Shown: positions 1-8,775 of the stretch, piece after piece | How positions within the stretch are numbered: the first letter of the stretch is position 1 | Layout of the letters: every line of letters starts with the position of its first letter | Position numbers and translations under genes: made by a program | Assembly (NCBI GenBank): GCA_030765045.1 | Contig: CM060965.1 | Location: 153,498,374 to 153,562,373 of the forward strand | DNA from: Tenodera sinensis | Lineage: Eukaryota > Arthropoda > Insecta > Mantodea > Mantidae | Reading direction: 5' to 3' | Length of the DNA: 64,000 nt | The notes under the pieces: model-generated | Database searches by the model: none | The model's input: only the letters and a program-made list of their open reading frames with translations | What the model was told of the DNA's origin: nothing

Positions 1-175
1 CTTTGGACTCGGAAGTTCACTAATCGGATCACCCTGAAGATGCTGGACGCAGTTTTCAGCGAAACGTCGGAGGAAGGCAATCCAACTCGACCACGGCCAA
101 CAAGCCCGGAAAATCTACTTAACATAGTTGATAACGCCGGCCGTGAAAGCCTCAGCACTTAAGTTCGGTCGTTTT
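1..175 (+). mobile_element. Penelope-like element 3' tail
   Basis: The stretch has the layout seen in untranslated tails of Penelope-like retroelements: a CTGAAGA motif, a short hairpin, GAAACGTC, then a GC-rich segment containing AAGCCCGGAAAATC. A second copy of the same general layout (GAAACGTC, then AAGCCCGAGAGCATC) lies at 58586-58794. The left edge is cut by the window, so the coding part, if any, lies outside. The family assignment is inference from motif order. Confidence 0.5.
26..83 (+). ncRNA. candidate hammerhead-type ribozyme motif
   Basis: The core CTGAAGA is at 34-40 and GAAA at 61-64, followed by CGTC at 65-68, where cleavage would follow the final C. Stem II is four base pairs (42-45 with 57-60). 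Stem I can pair 32-33 with 69-70 and 26-29 with 80-83 across an internal loop. Stem III would be minimal, with self-complementary ACGT at 64-67, as expected only if the active form is a dimer. Penelope-like elements are known to carry hammerhead motifs. Activity is not shown by sequence alone. Confidence 0.45.
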
Positions 176-519
176 TGCAAAACTTGCTTTCTAAAAGGCG
201 AACGTTTTAGCAAAACATTGCTTTCTGTTTCAGGTGTCAATACTTCACAAACAAAGCAGTTAGTCTGGCACTGTAAACATACCATTTGATATTATACACC
301 TTCAGCAATGTACAGTAATTATGTACAACCAGGGACGAAGCCTCAAGGGAGACAGGGTAGACAGCGTCTACCCTAAAAATTCTGGGAAAGAAAGTTTATT
401 TAACTTTTGCATAAGCAGCTATTTGTATTTTCCGCCTAGGAAACGTTCGTCTCTATTCCAGCATTTGCGCGTCTCCGCCACTGAGATGCGGTTCAGTTCA
501 GTTGTTTTTCAGTTCAGTT
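176..519. other. no gene; short repeat-like segment
   Basis: No coding region is recognised. Positions 330-374 hold CAGGGACGAAGCCTC followed by a small palindrome around GGTAGACAGCGTCTACC. A related segment occurs at 3573-3620 (CAGGCGCGGCTCC, then GGTAGGCATTGCCTACC). These resemble ends of non-autonomous hAT elements, but no partner end or target duplication was found. Confidence 0.3.
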
Positions 520-733
520 TGTTTATTATAGAGTATTGGCCTGGTGCCGGTACATAGGGCCCAGCTTACAGGCTATATTTGACATTTATATACAATTTGC
601 TTACTTATAACTAATTATAGTTTTCGGTTTGTACAAAAACCCATACGGTGACCGTCTATCGGTAACCGAGAATAGTTTTCTTATGTCCTTTAAGTTCTAT
701 TCAGTTTTTGGTTTATATATATATATATATATA
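520..733 (-). mobile_element. 5'-truncated jockey-like LINE, 3' UTR only
   Basis: This segment matches the 3' untranslated tail of the minus-strand LINE at 45935-47098: both carry the same blocks containing GTATTGGCCTGGTGCCGGTAC and ACAAAAACCCATACGGTGACC in the same order. Only the last ~200 bp are present, as expected for a strongly 5'-truncated copy. The related longer plus-strand copy begins about 260 bp downstream, so the two face opposite ways. Confidence 0.7.
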
Positions 734-992
734 CCGCATTGCCTGTCGTAGACGTTCGCCGATCTGTGTATTTTGCCATGCTTAGAGCAAGGGGGAAACA
801 TGCGCGCCATCTAACAGCGATTTGTGAACTACAACGTTTCCGTACCAGATTTCTCCGCCCAGTAGACGGTCGAGCCTCCTTCTCCTTTTGCTGTGATTGA
901 CTGTTGTGGTAATGTAATGTTTTAGAGCCAAGACACAAGCGCTCTTATTGGTTACCTTTCAAGGGCATTTATAGGGATTAATTTGAATTTAA
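734..992. other. no recognisable feature
   Basis: Unique-looking sequence between two oppositely oriented LINE copies; nothing is recognised on either strand. Confidence 0.4.
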
Positions 993-2210
993 TTGATGCG
1001 GGCTGGCGTCCCACAAGGGACAATAATGTCCCCTTTTCTGTATATATTATTCACTAATGACTTCCCAGTGGACGCCAGATGCAAGGTCGCCATGTATGCT
1101 GACGGCACTGCAGTATACAACCACCATATAAATCCACGTTTCGGCCTTGCAGAAATGCAACGTTATGTGAACAACTTCCTCTCATGGCAACATGATTGGA
1201 AAATCAAAATTAATCCCGACAAATGCCAGCTGATTCATTTCTCTAAGCGGCATCACACTTTGGCAATGGACCTAACGGTCGGTGGTCAAATATTGCACTA
1301 GCGCCAGCAGGTTAAATACTTAGGTGTCACCTTGGACCTCACAATGTGTTGGTCCACCCACATAAAAATAGCGCCGATAAAGGCAGACAGCGGCTAAAGT
1401 TGTGCGCCCCATCTTCCGTAGTAAACAGTTGCGACTGAAGTCAAAACTGATACTATATAGGTCATTTATTCTCTCGGTGGTCCTGTATGCATGTGTGGCC
1501 TGGGCTAATGCCTCCAAAACTGCCCTGAAACAACTCCAAAACCTCCAAAATCTCCCTCAGAGAAATCCCCAAACTCTTCACCTCGAAACCCGGATCCCGT
1601 TCATCCCGGAGGCAATAGACAAAAGAGTAATGGCGGCATAGACGCGCATTAGGAACCACGAAAATGACGTGATCGCCAACATTGGCAAAGGCGAGCCGAA
1701 GCACCGCAAACATACTAGAATAAAAATGTTCTAGATGCGGCTCAGCTCGCAGACTAATGCGCAACTTCGTTCCTAGGCCACATACATGTTCCGGCAGAGG
1801 CCATCGCCTCGGAAAACATTCAGGAGCTGCCACCGCGGGACAGTGTATATATTTTGAAAAGTGTAAATAGTGTAAAGCGACAGCTGGGACGCATATTTCT
1901 GGTGTGCCCAGTGAAGATGTGTGTGTGTGTGTGTGTGTGCGTTTGTGTATGTGTGTGTGTGTGCGTTTGTGTATGTGTGTGAGTGTGTGCGTGGGTGAAT
2001 GCGTGCGTGTATGTGTCTGTAAATAATTTGTAAATATGTACATATGTATATACAACACAAAGACGGGGTTTTTGTATATACCGAAAAAACTGTAAACATG
2101 AACAAAGCAAACTGTATAAACATGTTAAATATAGCCTGTAAGTCGGACCCAATGTTCAGGTACCAGGCCAATACTTTTCTAATAAATAACTTGAAACTTG
2201 AAAAAAACTT
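993..2210 (+). pseudogene. jockey-like LINE reverse transcriptase, broken copy
   Basis: The element starts inside the reverse transcriptase palm, with AGVPQGT followed ~35 residues later by the catalytic box, here MYADG instead of the YADD expected of an active enzyme. The next block NPDKCQLIHF is the usual downstream motif. A premature stop ends the first piece at 1301. Compared with the sister copy at 46415-47095, one A is missing from a run near 1363, shifting the frame, and a block near the C-terminus (around 1550-1575) is deleted; the protein resumes at 1402-1641. The 3' UTR carries a GT-rich simple repeat (1915-2025) and ends near 2205 in AATAAATAACTTGAAACTTG. Clearly inactive and 5'-truncated. 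Confidence 0.85.
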
Positions 2211-2505
2211 GAATTGAGATATATGAAGAGAAATTCCGATTTAACAATACACTGCTGTATAAATAGTAATTATTTAAAAGCTCTAAATAGAATAATATTC
2301 ATCTGTTAATATGTCTAAAAGCAAGCACGTGTTTTGGCGCCAGCTTAGACAACGAGCACCAAGAAGGGAAATTTCTTCCTATGAGAAAGGTCATTGTGCT
2401 CTGTGCTTTTGTGGCTGTTGGTCATTTTAGTGATCAGTATCAGTAAAAATCAAGAGTGACTATTAAAAGTGTACTGCGAAATTATATAGCGCGCGCGCGT
2501 GTGTT

Positions 2506-3165
2506 GTGCCTCCCACGACAATATCTTGTGAATTTATGCCTAACAGTCCTGACTTCGATGCAATTCCATATGTACTTAACCGTATTTCATCACTCACGTT
2601 AGAGCAAAAGTTAAGGGTAAAAGATTTGCAGAAACGACCTGATTTAACTCTATCGCGGCAGGACGGTAAATTTGTGCGTAAATTCCAAAACACCTGGTAT
2701 GACAAATCCAGTGGTTGTGTGGAACCAGCGAAGGAAAAGGTCAAAGGCTTTTATGTTATTTTTGCTTGATGTTTGGCGATAAGGGTGAAGATTCTTGGCA
2801 CAAAACTGGTGTAAATATAGTGAAAAAGTTTTAAAAGAAGACCAAGAGGCACTCGACATCTCAGAGCCATATTAACTCTGCAGAAAATTTTCATATGCTA
2901 GGGTGATGCTGCATAGATCATGCTGTTTCCGAGGGACATAGGTTGCAATCCATTAAGCACAATGAAACGGTGTCAAAAAACAGGCAAATTGTAGGGCGAT
3001 GTTTGCCATTTAGGGATCCAGTAATTGCCATCTAAGAGTCATCAAGAAAGCCAAGATTCTTTTAGTAAAGGAAATTACTTGGCCATTCTTGGTTTATTGG
3101 CTTCAGAGGAGTCTTTCATGAGATATCATTTAGAATCGGAAACTGTTTTAAGGGCACTTCTATAA
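2506..3165 (+). pseudogene. hAT-type transposase fossil (TTF zinc-finger region)
   Basis: An open stretch (2506-2769) contains VRKFQNTWYDK, and the reading continues in other frames with LMFGDKGEDSW, SQSHINSAENF, then HNETVSKNRQIVGRC and, near 3080-3150, GNYLAILGLLA. In order these resemble the TTF-type zinc-finger region and following segment of ZMYM1-like hAT transposases (R-F-W, then C-x-x-C, then S-x-S-H, then the N-R-x-I segment). Expected zinc-binding cysteines are missing and several frameshifts and stops are present. No catalytic domain or element ends were found. Domesticated host genes share this architecture, but the breaks argue for a dead transposon. Confidence 0.6.
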
Positions 3166-3375
3166 GTGCTGCCCTAACCACTAAGCCACCATGGCCAGCT
3201 TGCCAGTACGAATTTATAAATTCGATAAGCGGAATATTCGTGGTTCTAATCCCGGCTATGGCATTGAATTTTTCATTCTTGGTTCCACCACTTAAACATT
3301 ACCGACACACGTCTTGTGTGTTTAAAAACACGAGCATTAGGTTTGTTGGCATAAGTAATAAAAGTATGCATTATT
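3165..3375 (+). mobile_element. tRNA-derived SINE (family S4) with inverted head
   Basis: Positions 3240-3375 carry a B-box-like GGTTCTAATCCC followed by a tail that also occurs, reverse-complemented, at 63852-63985 (shared TGGCATTGAATTTTT and GTGTGTTTAAAAACAC). The A-box-like segment (minus-strand reading TGGCTTAGTGGTTAGG, 3168-3200) points the opposite way to the rest. This suggests a 5' inversion during insertion. No polymerase III gene is implied. Confidence 0.6.
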
Positions 3376-4614
3376 GATAAAAATTATTATGGAACATGAA
3401 TTACAAGACCTTTCATTCTCATTTGAACGCGTTTGTAAATTGCTGAACGGCTGTACATAGCTGTTAAGTATGCGGGGATAAATAGCCAAGAGAGGTAAAC
3501 GTTTTCCATTCTTTAGACGATAATTCTACCTGCACATTAGCGGTGTACCGTTATGTATGCACAACCTTACAACAGGCGCGGCTCCTCAGGGTAGGCAGGG
3601 TAGGCATTGCCTACCCTATCGTAATACATCAACAAATAATGTTTAACTATGATTCTGCATTTTATCATTTGAACCGTCATTTTCCCCTAAATTGCAGTTC
3701 AAGAAAATTTTTCTCGGTTATAAGGACCAGCGCATGGTCAAATCCTTTAATCTCAATTCCGATTCATCAAAACTGCGCTGCGTGTTTGAAACGCGCGGCA
3801 GAAATGATACGCATGGGACCTGGGTAGTGGAGAGCCAGCTAGCTTAACCTCTGCCTGCCCGGCCCCATTTCATGAGTACGAGGCCCTTGAACAGGGATAA
3901 GGAAACATTCCATCTGTATACGCACTCCGCGCATGCGTTGACGCGTCTGCCAGCAGTCCGAACACTTGCCTGCCCAAATCCGAATTTATGCGACATTTTC
4001 CGAACAGCCATACTCCATGAACGAAGATCTCTGAGATCTGAATCGTGTCGTTATCACTCTGTGTAATACCAGTATGACCGACTTAATTAGTGAACTATTA
4101 CAAATTCCGCTTTCGCGGCACACTGACAATGAAAAGAGGAGTGTTTTAGCTATTTAACACAAAGCTGCAGTCAGACAATTTTTCGATTTCTTAATCCATT
4201 TTAGTCATGGGCGTCGCGAAACGGGGGCAAGGAGGGCCACGGCCTCCCCTTGGAAGTTGGTGAACTTAATGTACAGTCAGTTACTGACTATTAAACTATT
4301 ATTTTAATTTTGATGTAATGAACAATTTTTTTTAGCACAAATTAATATGGTTATCTGCAACAAATACTATCAATTTTGACAGTAAAATGATGATTTAATA
4401 TTATATGATTGCAAATTTCCAACATGTGCCCCCCTCCCCCTCTGGAAAAAAGTCTGCCGACACTCGTGATTTTAGTTTTGGCGGTAATTCGTCCGTAAGT
4501 CACACTCATTCACTCTGCTCTTATGAAACAACCAAACAATATATTGTTTGCGTTATCCGCAATGACTTCGCCCCTATATTTCGGATAAACGGGGTTTATT
4601 ATTATGTTGTTGTT
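3376..4614. other. no gene recognised
   Basis: Apart from the hAT-end-like segment at 3573-3620 and a GC-rich patch at 4205-4260 (GGGCGTCGCGAAACGGGGGC, also hAT-terminus-like), nothing could be assigned. Short open frames here (for example 3543-3827 and 3872-4066) have no recognisable motif. Confidence 0.35.
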
Positions 4615-4619
4615 GTTTT

Positions 4620-4732
4620 CTAGTGCCTTGCATCTGGCAATGAAGCCATTAGCATTCGTGCTTTCCAATACTTTTGAACTGTAGTTTCTTCCGATCTTAA
4701 TGCTTCACAGGTCTTCAAGTGTTCTTCATTCA
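4620..4732 (-). pseudogene. LINE ORF2 C-terminus, copy 1 (inverted arm)
   Basis: Read on the minus strand the segment gives EEHLKTCEALRSEE, then KYWKARMLMASLPDARH and a stop. This matches the end of R1/I/jockey-group LINE ORF2 proteins, where a C-x2-C-x-H-x-C zinc knuckle is followed by a Y-W-x-A-R tail. The H-L-K-T-C half of the knuckle is kept; the upstream half is absent. It is the mirror image of 5165-5287. Confidence 0.65.
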
Positions 4733-5063
4733 AGTATGTGGCTTTCATGTAACTGTTTTCTTAACGGGCACCAGTTTTACAATGTGGCAGTTACATCACC
4801 CGACTTAAACCCCCATTTTGCAAGGGGGACCACACCTATCGTTGGTCAACGGGTCCATCGGACCTAGCCGGGAGGACTAAATAGATGATATTTAGATCCA
4901 CCGACCTTCCCCTCATGTGCCTCTGAGGGACGCTGTTGTGCTGTGATAGGCCAGCACATATGTAAATGACATTTCCTCCATTTTAGATGAAACAGTTATA
5001 CCGCTGTGATTCGGTCCCCAGAGCCTCATCTGTTAAAAGCAGGGTGCACCACGGGCAGGATGA

Positions 5064-5279
5064 GCCTTCCGACTATAGACAAATCATGACTGCTTAGCAA
5101 GTCATCTCTGCAGAATAGGTATCTCAGCTTCACCAATATGTGCCCTGTGTAACGATCCAGCAGAAATGAACGAAGACCACTTGAAGACCTTTGAGGTATT
5201 AAGATCAGAAGAAACTACAGTTCAAAAGTATTGGAAAGCACGAATGCTAATGGCTTCATTGCCAGATGCAAGGCACTAG
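5064..5279 (+). pseudogene. LINE ORF2 C-terminus, copy 2 (inverted arm)
   Basis: The reading AFRL-stop-TNHDCLASHLCRIG, then ICALCNDPAEMNEDHLKTF, then KYWKARMLMASLPDARH-stop covers about 70 residues of a LINE ORF2 C-terminus. The zinc knuckle C-A-L-C ... H is visible, but the last cysteine is F here, whereas the left arm retains C. One in-frame stop lies near its start. It is followed by the same AAAACAAC-type tail as the other arm. Confidence 0.7.
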
Positions 5280-5387
5280 AAAACAACAATATCTCAATGT
5301 TACTTGCAATAAAGAGGCCAGATAAAACAAACAGAAACCAACAAGCTGCCTTTCAATATTACCAAAACTCGTGTTACTGAGCATTCC

Positions 5388-5907
5388 AAACCAAAAAATC
5401 TGATGTGTAGCACTCACACGACTTTCGTTTCTACAAGTTCTTCGTGTTAGTTCGTTGGTCTGGGTGGCTCACTGGCCTACTGATCCCGAGGTCGCGGGTT
5501 CAAACCCGGCCAATGGTTTTTAAGTGTGCTTAAAAGTGACAGCTCCATGTCAGTAGATTTACTGGCATGTAAAATAACTCTTGCGGGACAACATTCCGGC
5601 ACACCGGCGACCCTGATGTGATCCTGGCAATTGACAGCATCGTTAAACAATAAAATAATGTAATTTCGTGTTAGTTGAGATAAGTGTTTGCAGGAATTAT
5701 CTTATTATTTATTTCCTTGTAGGTGCAAGGACGATATGGGAATAGAGTAGGTTTTGAGTGATAGTCAACTCTTTTAAAGTTTTCAAATTCCGTTCTCTTT
5801 ACACGGTTAACATATAAAACATTAATAATGCTGTTCCATTTGACGAAAGTTACCTTTTGCCAAACTCACACAAATAACACGGAATGTTTCCGAAATAGTT
5901 CACTCTA

Positions 5908-5956
<49 letters not shown>

Positions 5957-6165
5957 GAAATGGTTTACTCTATAGTATATATATTTGGACATAAATTGTG
6001 TGTTTTAGCGAAATCGAGATTATTGTGTAGTAAGATTTGGTCTATCTCTTACGGTTTACCAGTTATGCAGAAGTATCCAGAGCAAGCAGGATTACATGGG
6101 CTACAGCCAGAAAATCCAAGAAATACATTAAATTTATTATAAAAAATCTTATACAGATTCAAAAT
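5388..6165 (+). mobile_element. family A repeat, copy A1, left part
   Basis: Begins AAAAAATCTGATGTGTAGCA and follows the same order of blocks as copies at 10938 and 27682 (GAGATAA..TTTG, TTCCTTGTAGGTGCAAGG, AGTCAACTCTTTTAAAG, TCTCTTACGGTTTACCAG). It is interrupted by a SINE at 5453-5664 and expanded by a ~47-bp poly-A run at 5909-5954. The right part resumes at 6806 after a Penelope fragment. Family A has no recognised coding capacity. Confidence 0.8.
5441..5676 (+). mobile_element. tRNA-derived SINE (family S1) with 12-bp target duplication
   Basis: The SINE body is 5453-5664, flanked by perfect TTCGTGTTAGTT direct repeats (5441-5452 and 5665-5676). The head GGTCTGGGTGGCTCA is A-box-like and GCGGGTTCAAACCCGGCC contains the B box. 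It sits inside family A copy A1, whose sequence is continuous if the SINE and one repeat are removed. Sister copies: 11206-11428 and 25386-25620. Confidence 0.9.
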
Positions 6166-6217
6166 AAATTTGATATACAAAATTTAGTAATTTTTTTCTA
6201 AAAAAGATAAAATACCA

Positions 6218-6520
6218 AATTATAAAGAATTTGGCATTTATCAATTTAGCTGTTTGGATTGTGATAAGGTTTGGTAAAACTAAACGTCATTTAGAAACCG
6301 GAATAAAAGAGTATTTTAGAAATATTAAATACAAACAAACTGACAAATCAGCTGTGACAGATCATTTTTGGTCATTTAATCATGAAATTAATCCATAAGT
6401 TAAATTATTAAAACAATTAAGTGGACCTATATATTTAATGGTTTGGGGGAAAATATTTATTTAAAAAAAAAAAAAAAACAGGAACCCTGTTATGAATTTT
6501 TAAACACCTTCTATCGATTG
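6218..6520 (+). pseudogene. Penelope-like GIY-YIG endonuclease fragment
   Basis: The reading EFGIYQFSCLDCDKVW, then after a frameshift KTKRHLETGIKEYFRNIKYK, QTDKSAVTDHFWSFNHEIN (to a stop at 6396) matches the GIY-YIG endonuclease of Penelope-like elements in motif order: GIY, a C-x-x-C insert, the Q-T-x-R-x-L-x-T-R-x-x-E-H region and a D-K-S-A-V-x-x-H-F segment. The second motif (YIG or YVG) is lost at the frameshift and the conserved arginine of ETR is G. Following sequence to about 6510 may be the tail. It splits family A copy A1. Confidence 0.7.
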
Positions 6521-6529
6521 TATTTATAG

Positions 6530-6640
6530 ATTTTTGTTTTCAGAGATTGGTAATTAAAATGAGCATTAGTATCTATGTTTTTTGTTTTCAGAGATTAGTG
6601 ATTAAAATGAACATCTGTAGCTTTGGTAACCAATTTGTTT
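6530..6640 (+). repeat. 48-bp tandem duplication
   Basis: Two copies of a segment beginning TTTTTGTTTTCAGAGATT repeat with a 48-bp period (CAGAGATT at 6541 and 6589). The function is unknown; it lies between the Penelope fragment and the right part of family A copy A1. Confidence 0.7.
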
Positions 6641-6805
6641 GTATAGCTTTGAGAATGAGTTGGAGCCAACTCGAAACTTTAGTCAGCTTTGCAACAAGAA
6701 CTTGCAGTATTACTAAGATAAGTGAAGTTTTTAGTTTATAATTTGTTCTTACTTTAGAATCTTGTTGCTTCACTGTTAATAGCTTCAGTTTCCTTAATTA
6801 ATTCA

Positions 6806-6880
6806 ATTTCCTTAACCAACTTTGGTTTTTAACATACTTTTCGTTTTTGAGTTATGATGTCCACAGACTGACGACACACT

Positions 6881-6963
<83 letters not shown>

Positions 6964-7108
6964 TTCTAAAAATGTTTTTTTTTGGATTCAGGGGGCCTCA
7001 AAACATATATTTCAGGTAAAACTTCGACATCGAATTATTGGGTGGAATACACTTTTATTCTTCCTCTACTCACTATATGTAGCAGAGAAAGTAAAAAGGT
7101 TACAGTTA
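6806..7108 (+). mobile_element. family A repeat, copy A1, right part
   Basis: The blocks ACCAACTTTGGTTTTTAACA, a (CA)n tract at 6885-6961, GGGGGCCTCAAAACATAT and GCAGAGAAAGTAAAAA are those of the right half of family A. Together with 5388-6165 it completes one copy. Confidence 0.8.
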
Positions 7109-7506
7109 GTATTTATGTGAAATGCACTTTTAAGTAGTGGTTTGTCAACTGTAGTGGAAGTACTAACACCACATTGTAAGTCATACAAACCTGTCAATGA
7201 AGCTACGATGCTGCCAGAAGTCAACCATGTATGAAAAAAGAAGGCTCAAGATAATGCTGAACTATAAACGTACATAAACATACCAGATGATGGCAAATTA
7301 TTTTATGAAACATTGTTGGAAGCAGTAAGATAATTTCTGCAAATGTTTATCTTGACTAACATGAAGAAGTTAGAGAAATACTAAGAGTTTGTAAGTGAGG
7401 TTGTTAATAATGCCTTTCCCTTTATAACTTTTAGACCAAACCGAACAACAAATGTAACAATAAAAAGTAGTACAACGATGAGCTCCGAAATTAAAAGAAC
7501 AAATGT
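7109..7506. other. no gene; small inverted family A fragment
   Basis: Positions 7335-7410 (TGTTTATCTTGACTAACATG) resemble the left end of family A in minus orientation. Otherwise nothing is recognised. Confidence 0.4.
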
Positions 7507-8031
7507 ATGATGCTTTATGATCTTTATGTTTATTTTGGTATGTATGAATACAAAAGCAGATACATTGAAGTGAAAAAGAAATACCAACATACGTTGAAGT
7601 TGATTTATATGAACTACTATGCATTCATCAAGAACTCCAATAATACCTCCTGGTTTGTAATATCTGAACATTTAAATTCTAATTCTAAGTCTGATATATC
7701 CCCACCTAATCTAAATTGTGAAGGACCTAATTCTTTCTTTATTGATAAGGTCAATCACATTGTGAATAGCATACCTATTATTAACGAATCAATGTCCTTT
7801 CTAAACAAGTTGCCCAAGCCTAAGTGTAGTTTTGATGTTTTAGAACGTAGTGTTGAAGATGTTTACTCTAGTATTATGAATCTGAATAATAGTACATGCG
7901 TGGATGTATATGGAATTAGTTCTAAAATTCTTAAACTAGCCGCTCCATATATATGTGAACCATTAACTTACGTTTCTAATAGTTGCCTCAAAGCTAGTCA
8001 TCCCCGGGATATAGTTTCTGATAGATTCTGA
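7507..8031 (+). pseudogene. LINE ORF2 fragment (linker and start of reverse transcriptase)
   Basis: A 174-codon open frame has, in order, KKKYQHTLKLIYMNYYAFIK, TSWFVISEH, FFIDKVNHI and DVYGISSKILKLAAPYICEP. This is the arrangement found between endonuclease and reverse transcriptase in CR1/jockey-group LINEs: an N-x-x-K-x-T-W segment, F-x-x-x-F, then G-x-D-G-I-S-x-K-x-x-K followed by P-L-T-x-x-x-N-x-S. The family G-x-D-G is changed to V-D-V-Y-G, and the frame ends just after motif 0 with catalytic motifs absent. Preserved for 500 bp without a stop, but both ends are lost. Confidence 0.7.
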
Positions 8032-8159
8032 GTTTCTCATTTTTTTAGGTAGGAAAAGCAGATCGTGTAGTGGTGTAGTAAAATGATTGTTGTTCACCAC
8101 TGTGGTGACCTTGGAGCTGTTCTCCGTGGTTTACTACAGTCGGCGAGAAATAACCTGGC

Positions 8160-8302
8160 GCTTGACAGCTAGCTGATTCACTAACCTGCGAACGAGGCTA
8201 GCCCTTTCTAATCGTTGCGGAATGTGTTTTGTAACACGATTTGACGAGATAGGACTAGCTTCGTTTACAGGTAACTGAATCAGCTAGCTATCGAGTGACA
8301 CA
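8160..8302. repeat. imperfect inverted repeat around TAGCTAGCTGATTC
   Basis: TGACAGCTAGCTGATTC (8163-8179) with the following ~25 bp pairs with the segment ending GAATCAGCTAGCTATCGAGTGACA at 8277-8300; arms are about 45 bp and the loop ~45 bp. It could be a small MITE or fold-back. A SINE-like unit follows directly. Confidence 0.6.
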
Positions 8303-8304
8303 TT

Positions 8305-8575
8305 TTTACTCACCGTGTAGTCTTTGGCTCGATTCCAGAGTTCGTGGGTTCAAACCCGGCAGAGAACGATGCATTTTTTCAGGTCTTGAATCCTTAGCTG
8401 GCTTCCTTCGGGAGGGAAGCAAAGTCGGTGCTTCTGTGTCAGATTTACGACACGCAAAAAAACATCCAGCCTGATAAAGAAGGCTCTGCTCAAAATTAAG
8501 CCCCTGATATGCAAGGAAGCCGAGAATCATAGCAGTTACAGTGTCTACAAATAAAGACTCAATTTCAATTTCACT
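8305..8575 (+). mobile_element. SINE-like repeat with tRNA B box (S7)
   Basis: Contains a B-box-like GTGGGTTCAAACCCGGC at 8344-8360 followed by a ~200-bp body ending in an A-rich TACAAATAAAGACTC. The A box is unclear and no target duplication was seen, so the boundaries are approximate. Confidence 0.45.
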
Positions 8576-8599
8576 GACCTCGGATATATGGGAAGGAAT

Positions 8600-8775
8600 A
8601 TTTACTCACTCACTCATTTACTCACTCACTCACTCGCTCGCTCACTCACTCATTCACTAACTCATTTACTTACTCATTTACTTACTCATTCACTCACTAT
8701 TTATTTATTCATGCATTCATCTATTCATTTATTCATCCATTCATTCATTTTTATTTATTTATGTATTTATTTGTC
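8600..8775 (+). repeat. degenerate tetranucleotide repeat
   Basis: TCAC/TTAC units grade into TATT/CATT units. Conceptual translations of this tract are artefacts. Confidence 0.9.

Larger units (their letters stand above)
4615..5287. repeat. large inverted repeat from two LINE 3' ends
   Basis: 4615-4732 and 5165-5287 are near-perfect reverse complements over about 115 bp, separated by roughly 430 bp. Both arms encode the same LINE protein tail, so the stops face outwards. The structure could fold into a long hairpin. It may derive from two insertions in opposite directions or from one inverted (twin-primed) insertion. Confidence 0.75.
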
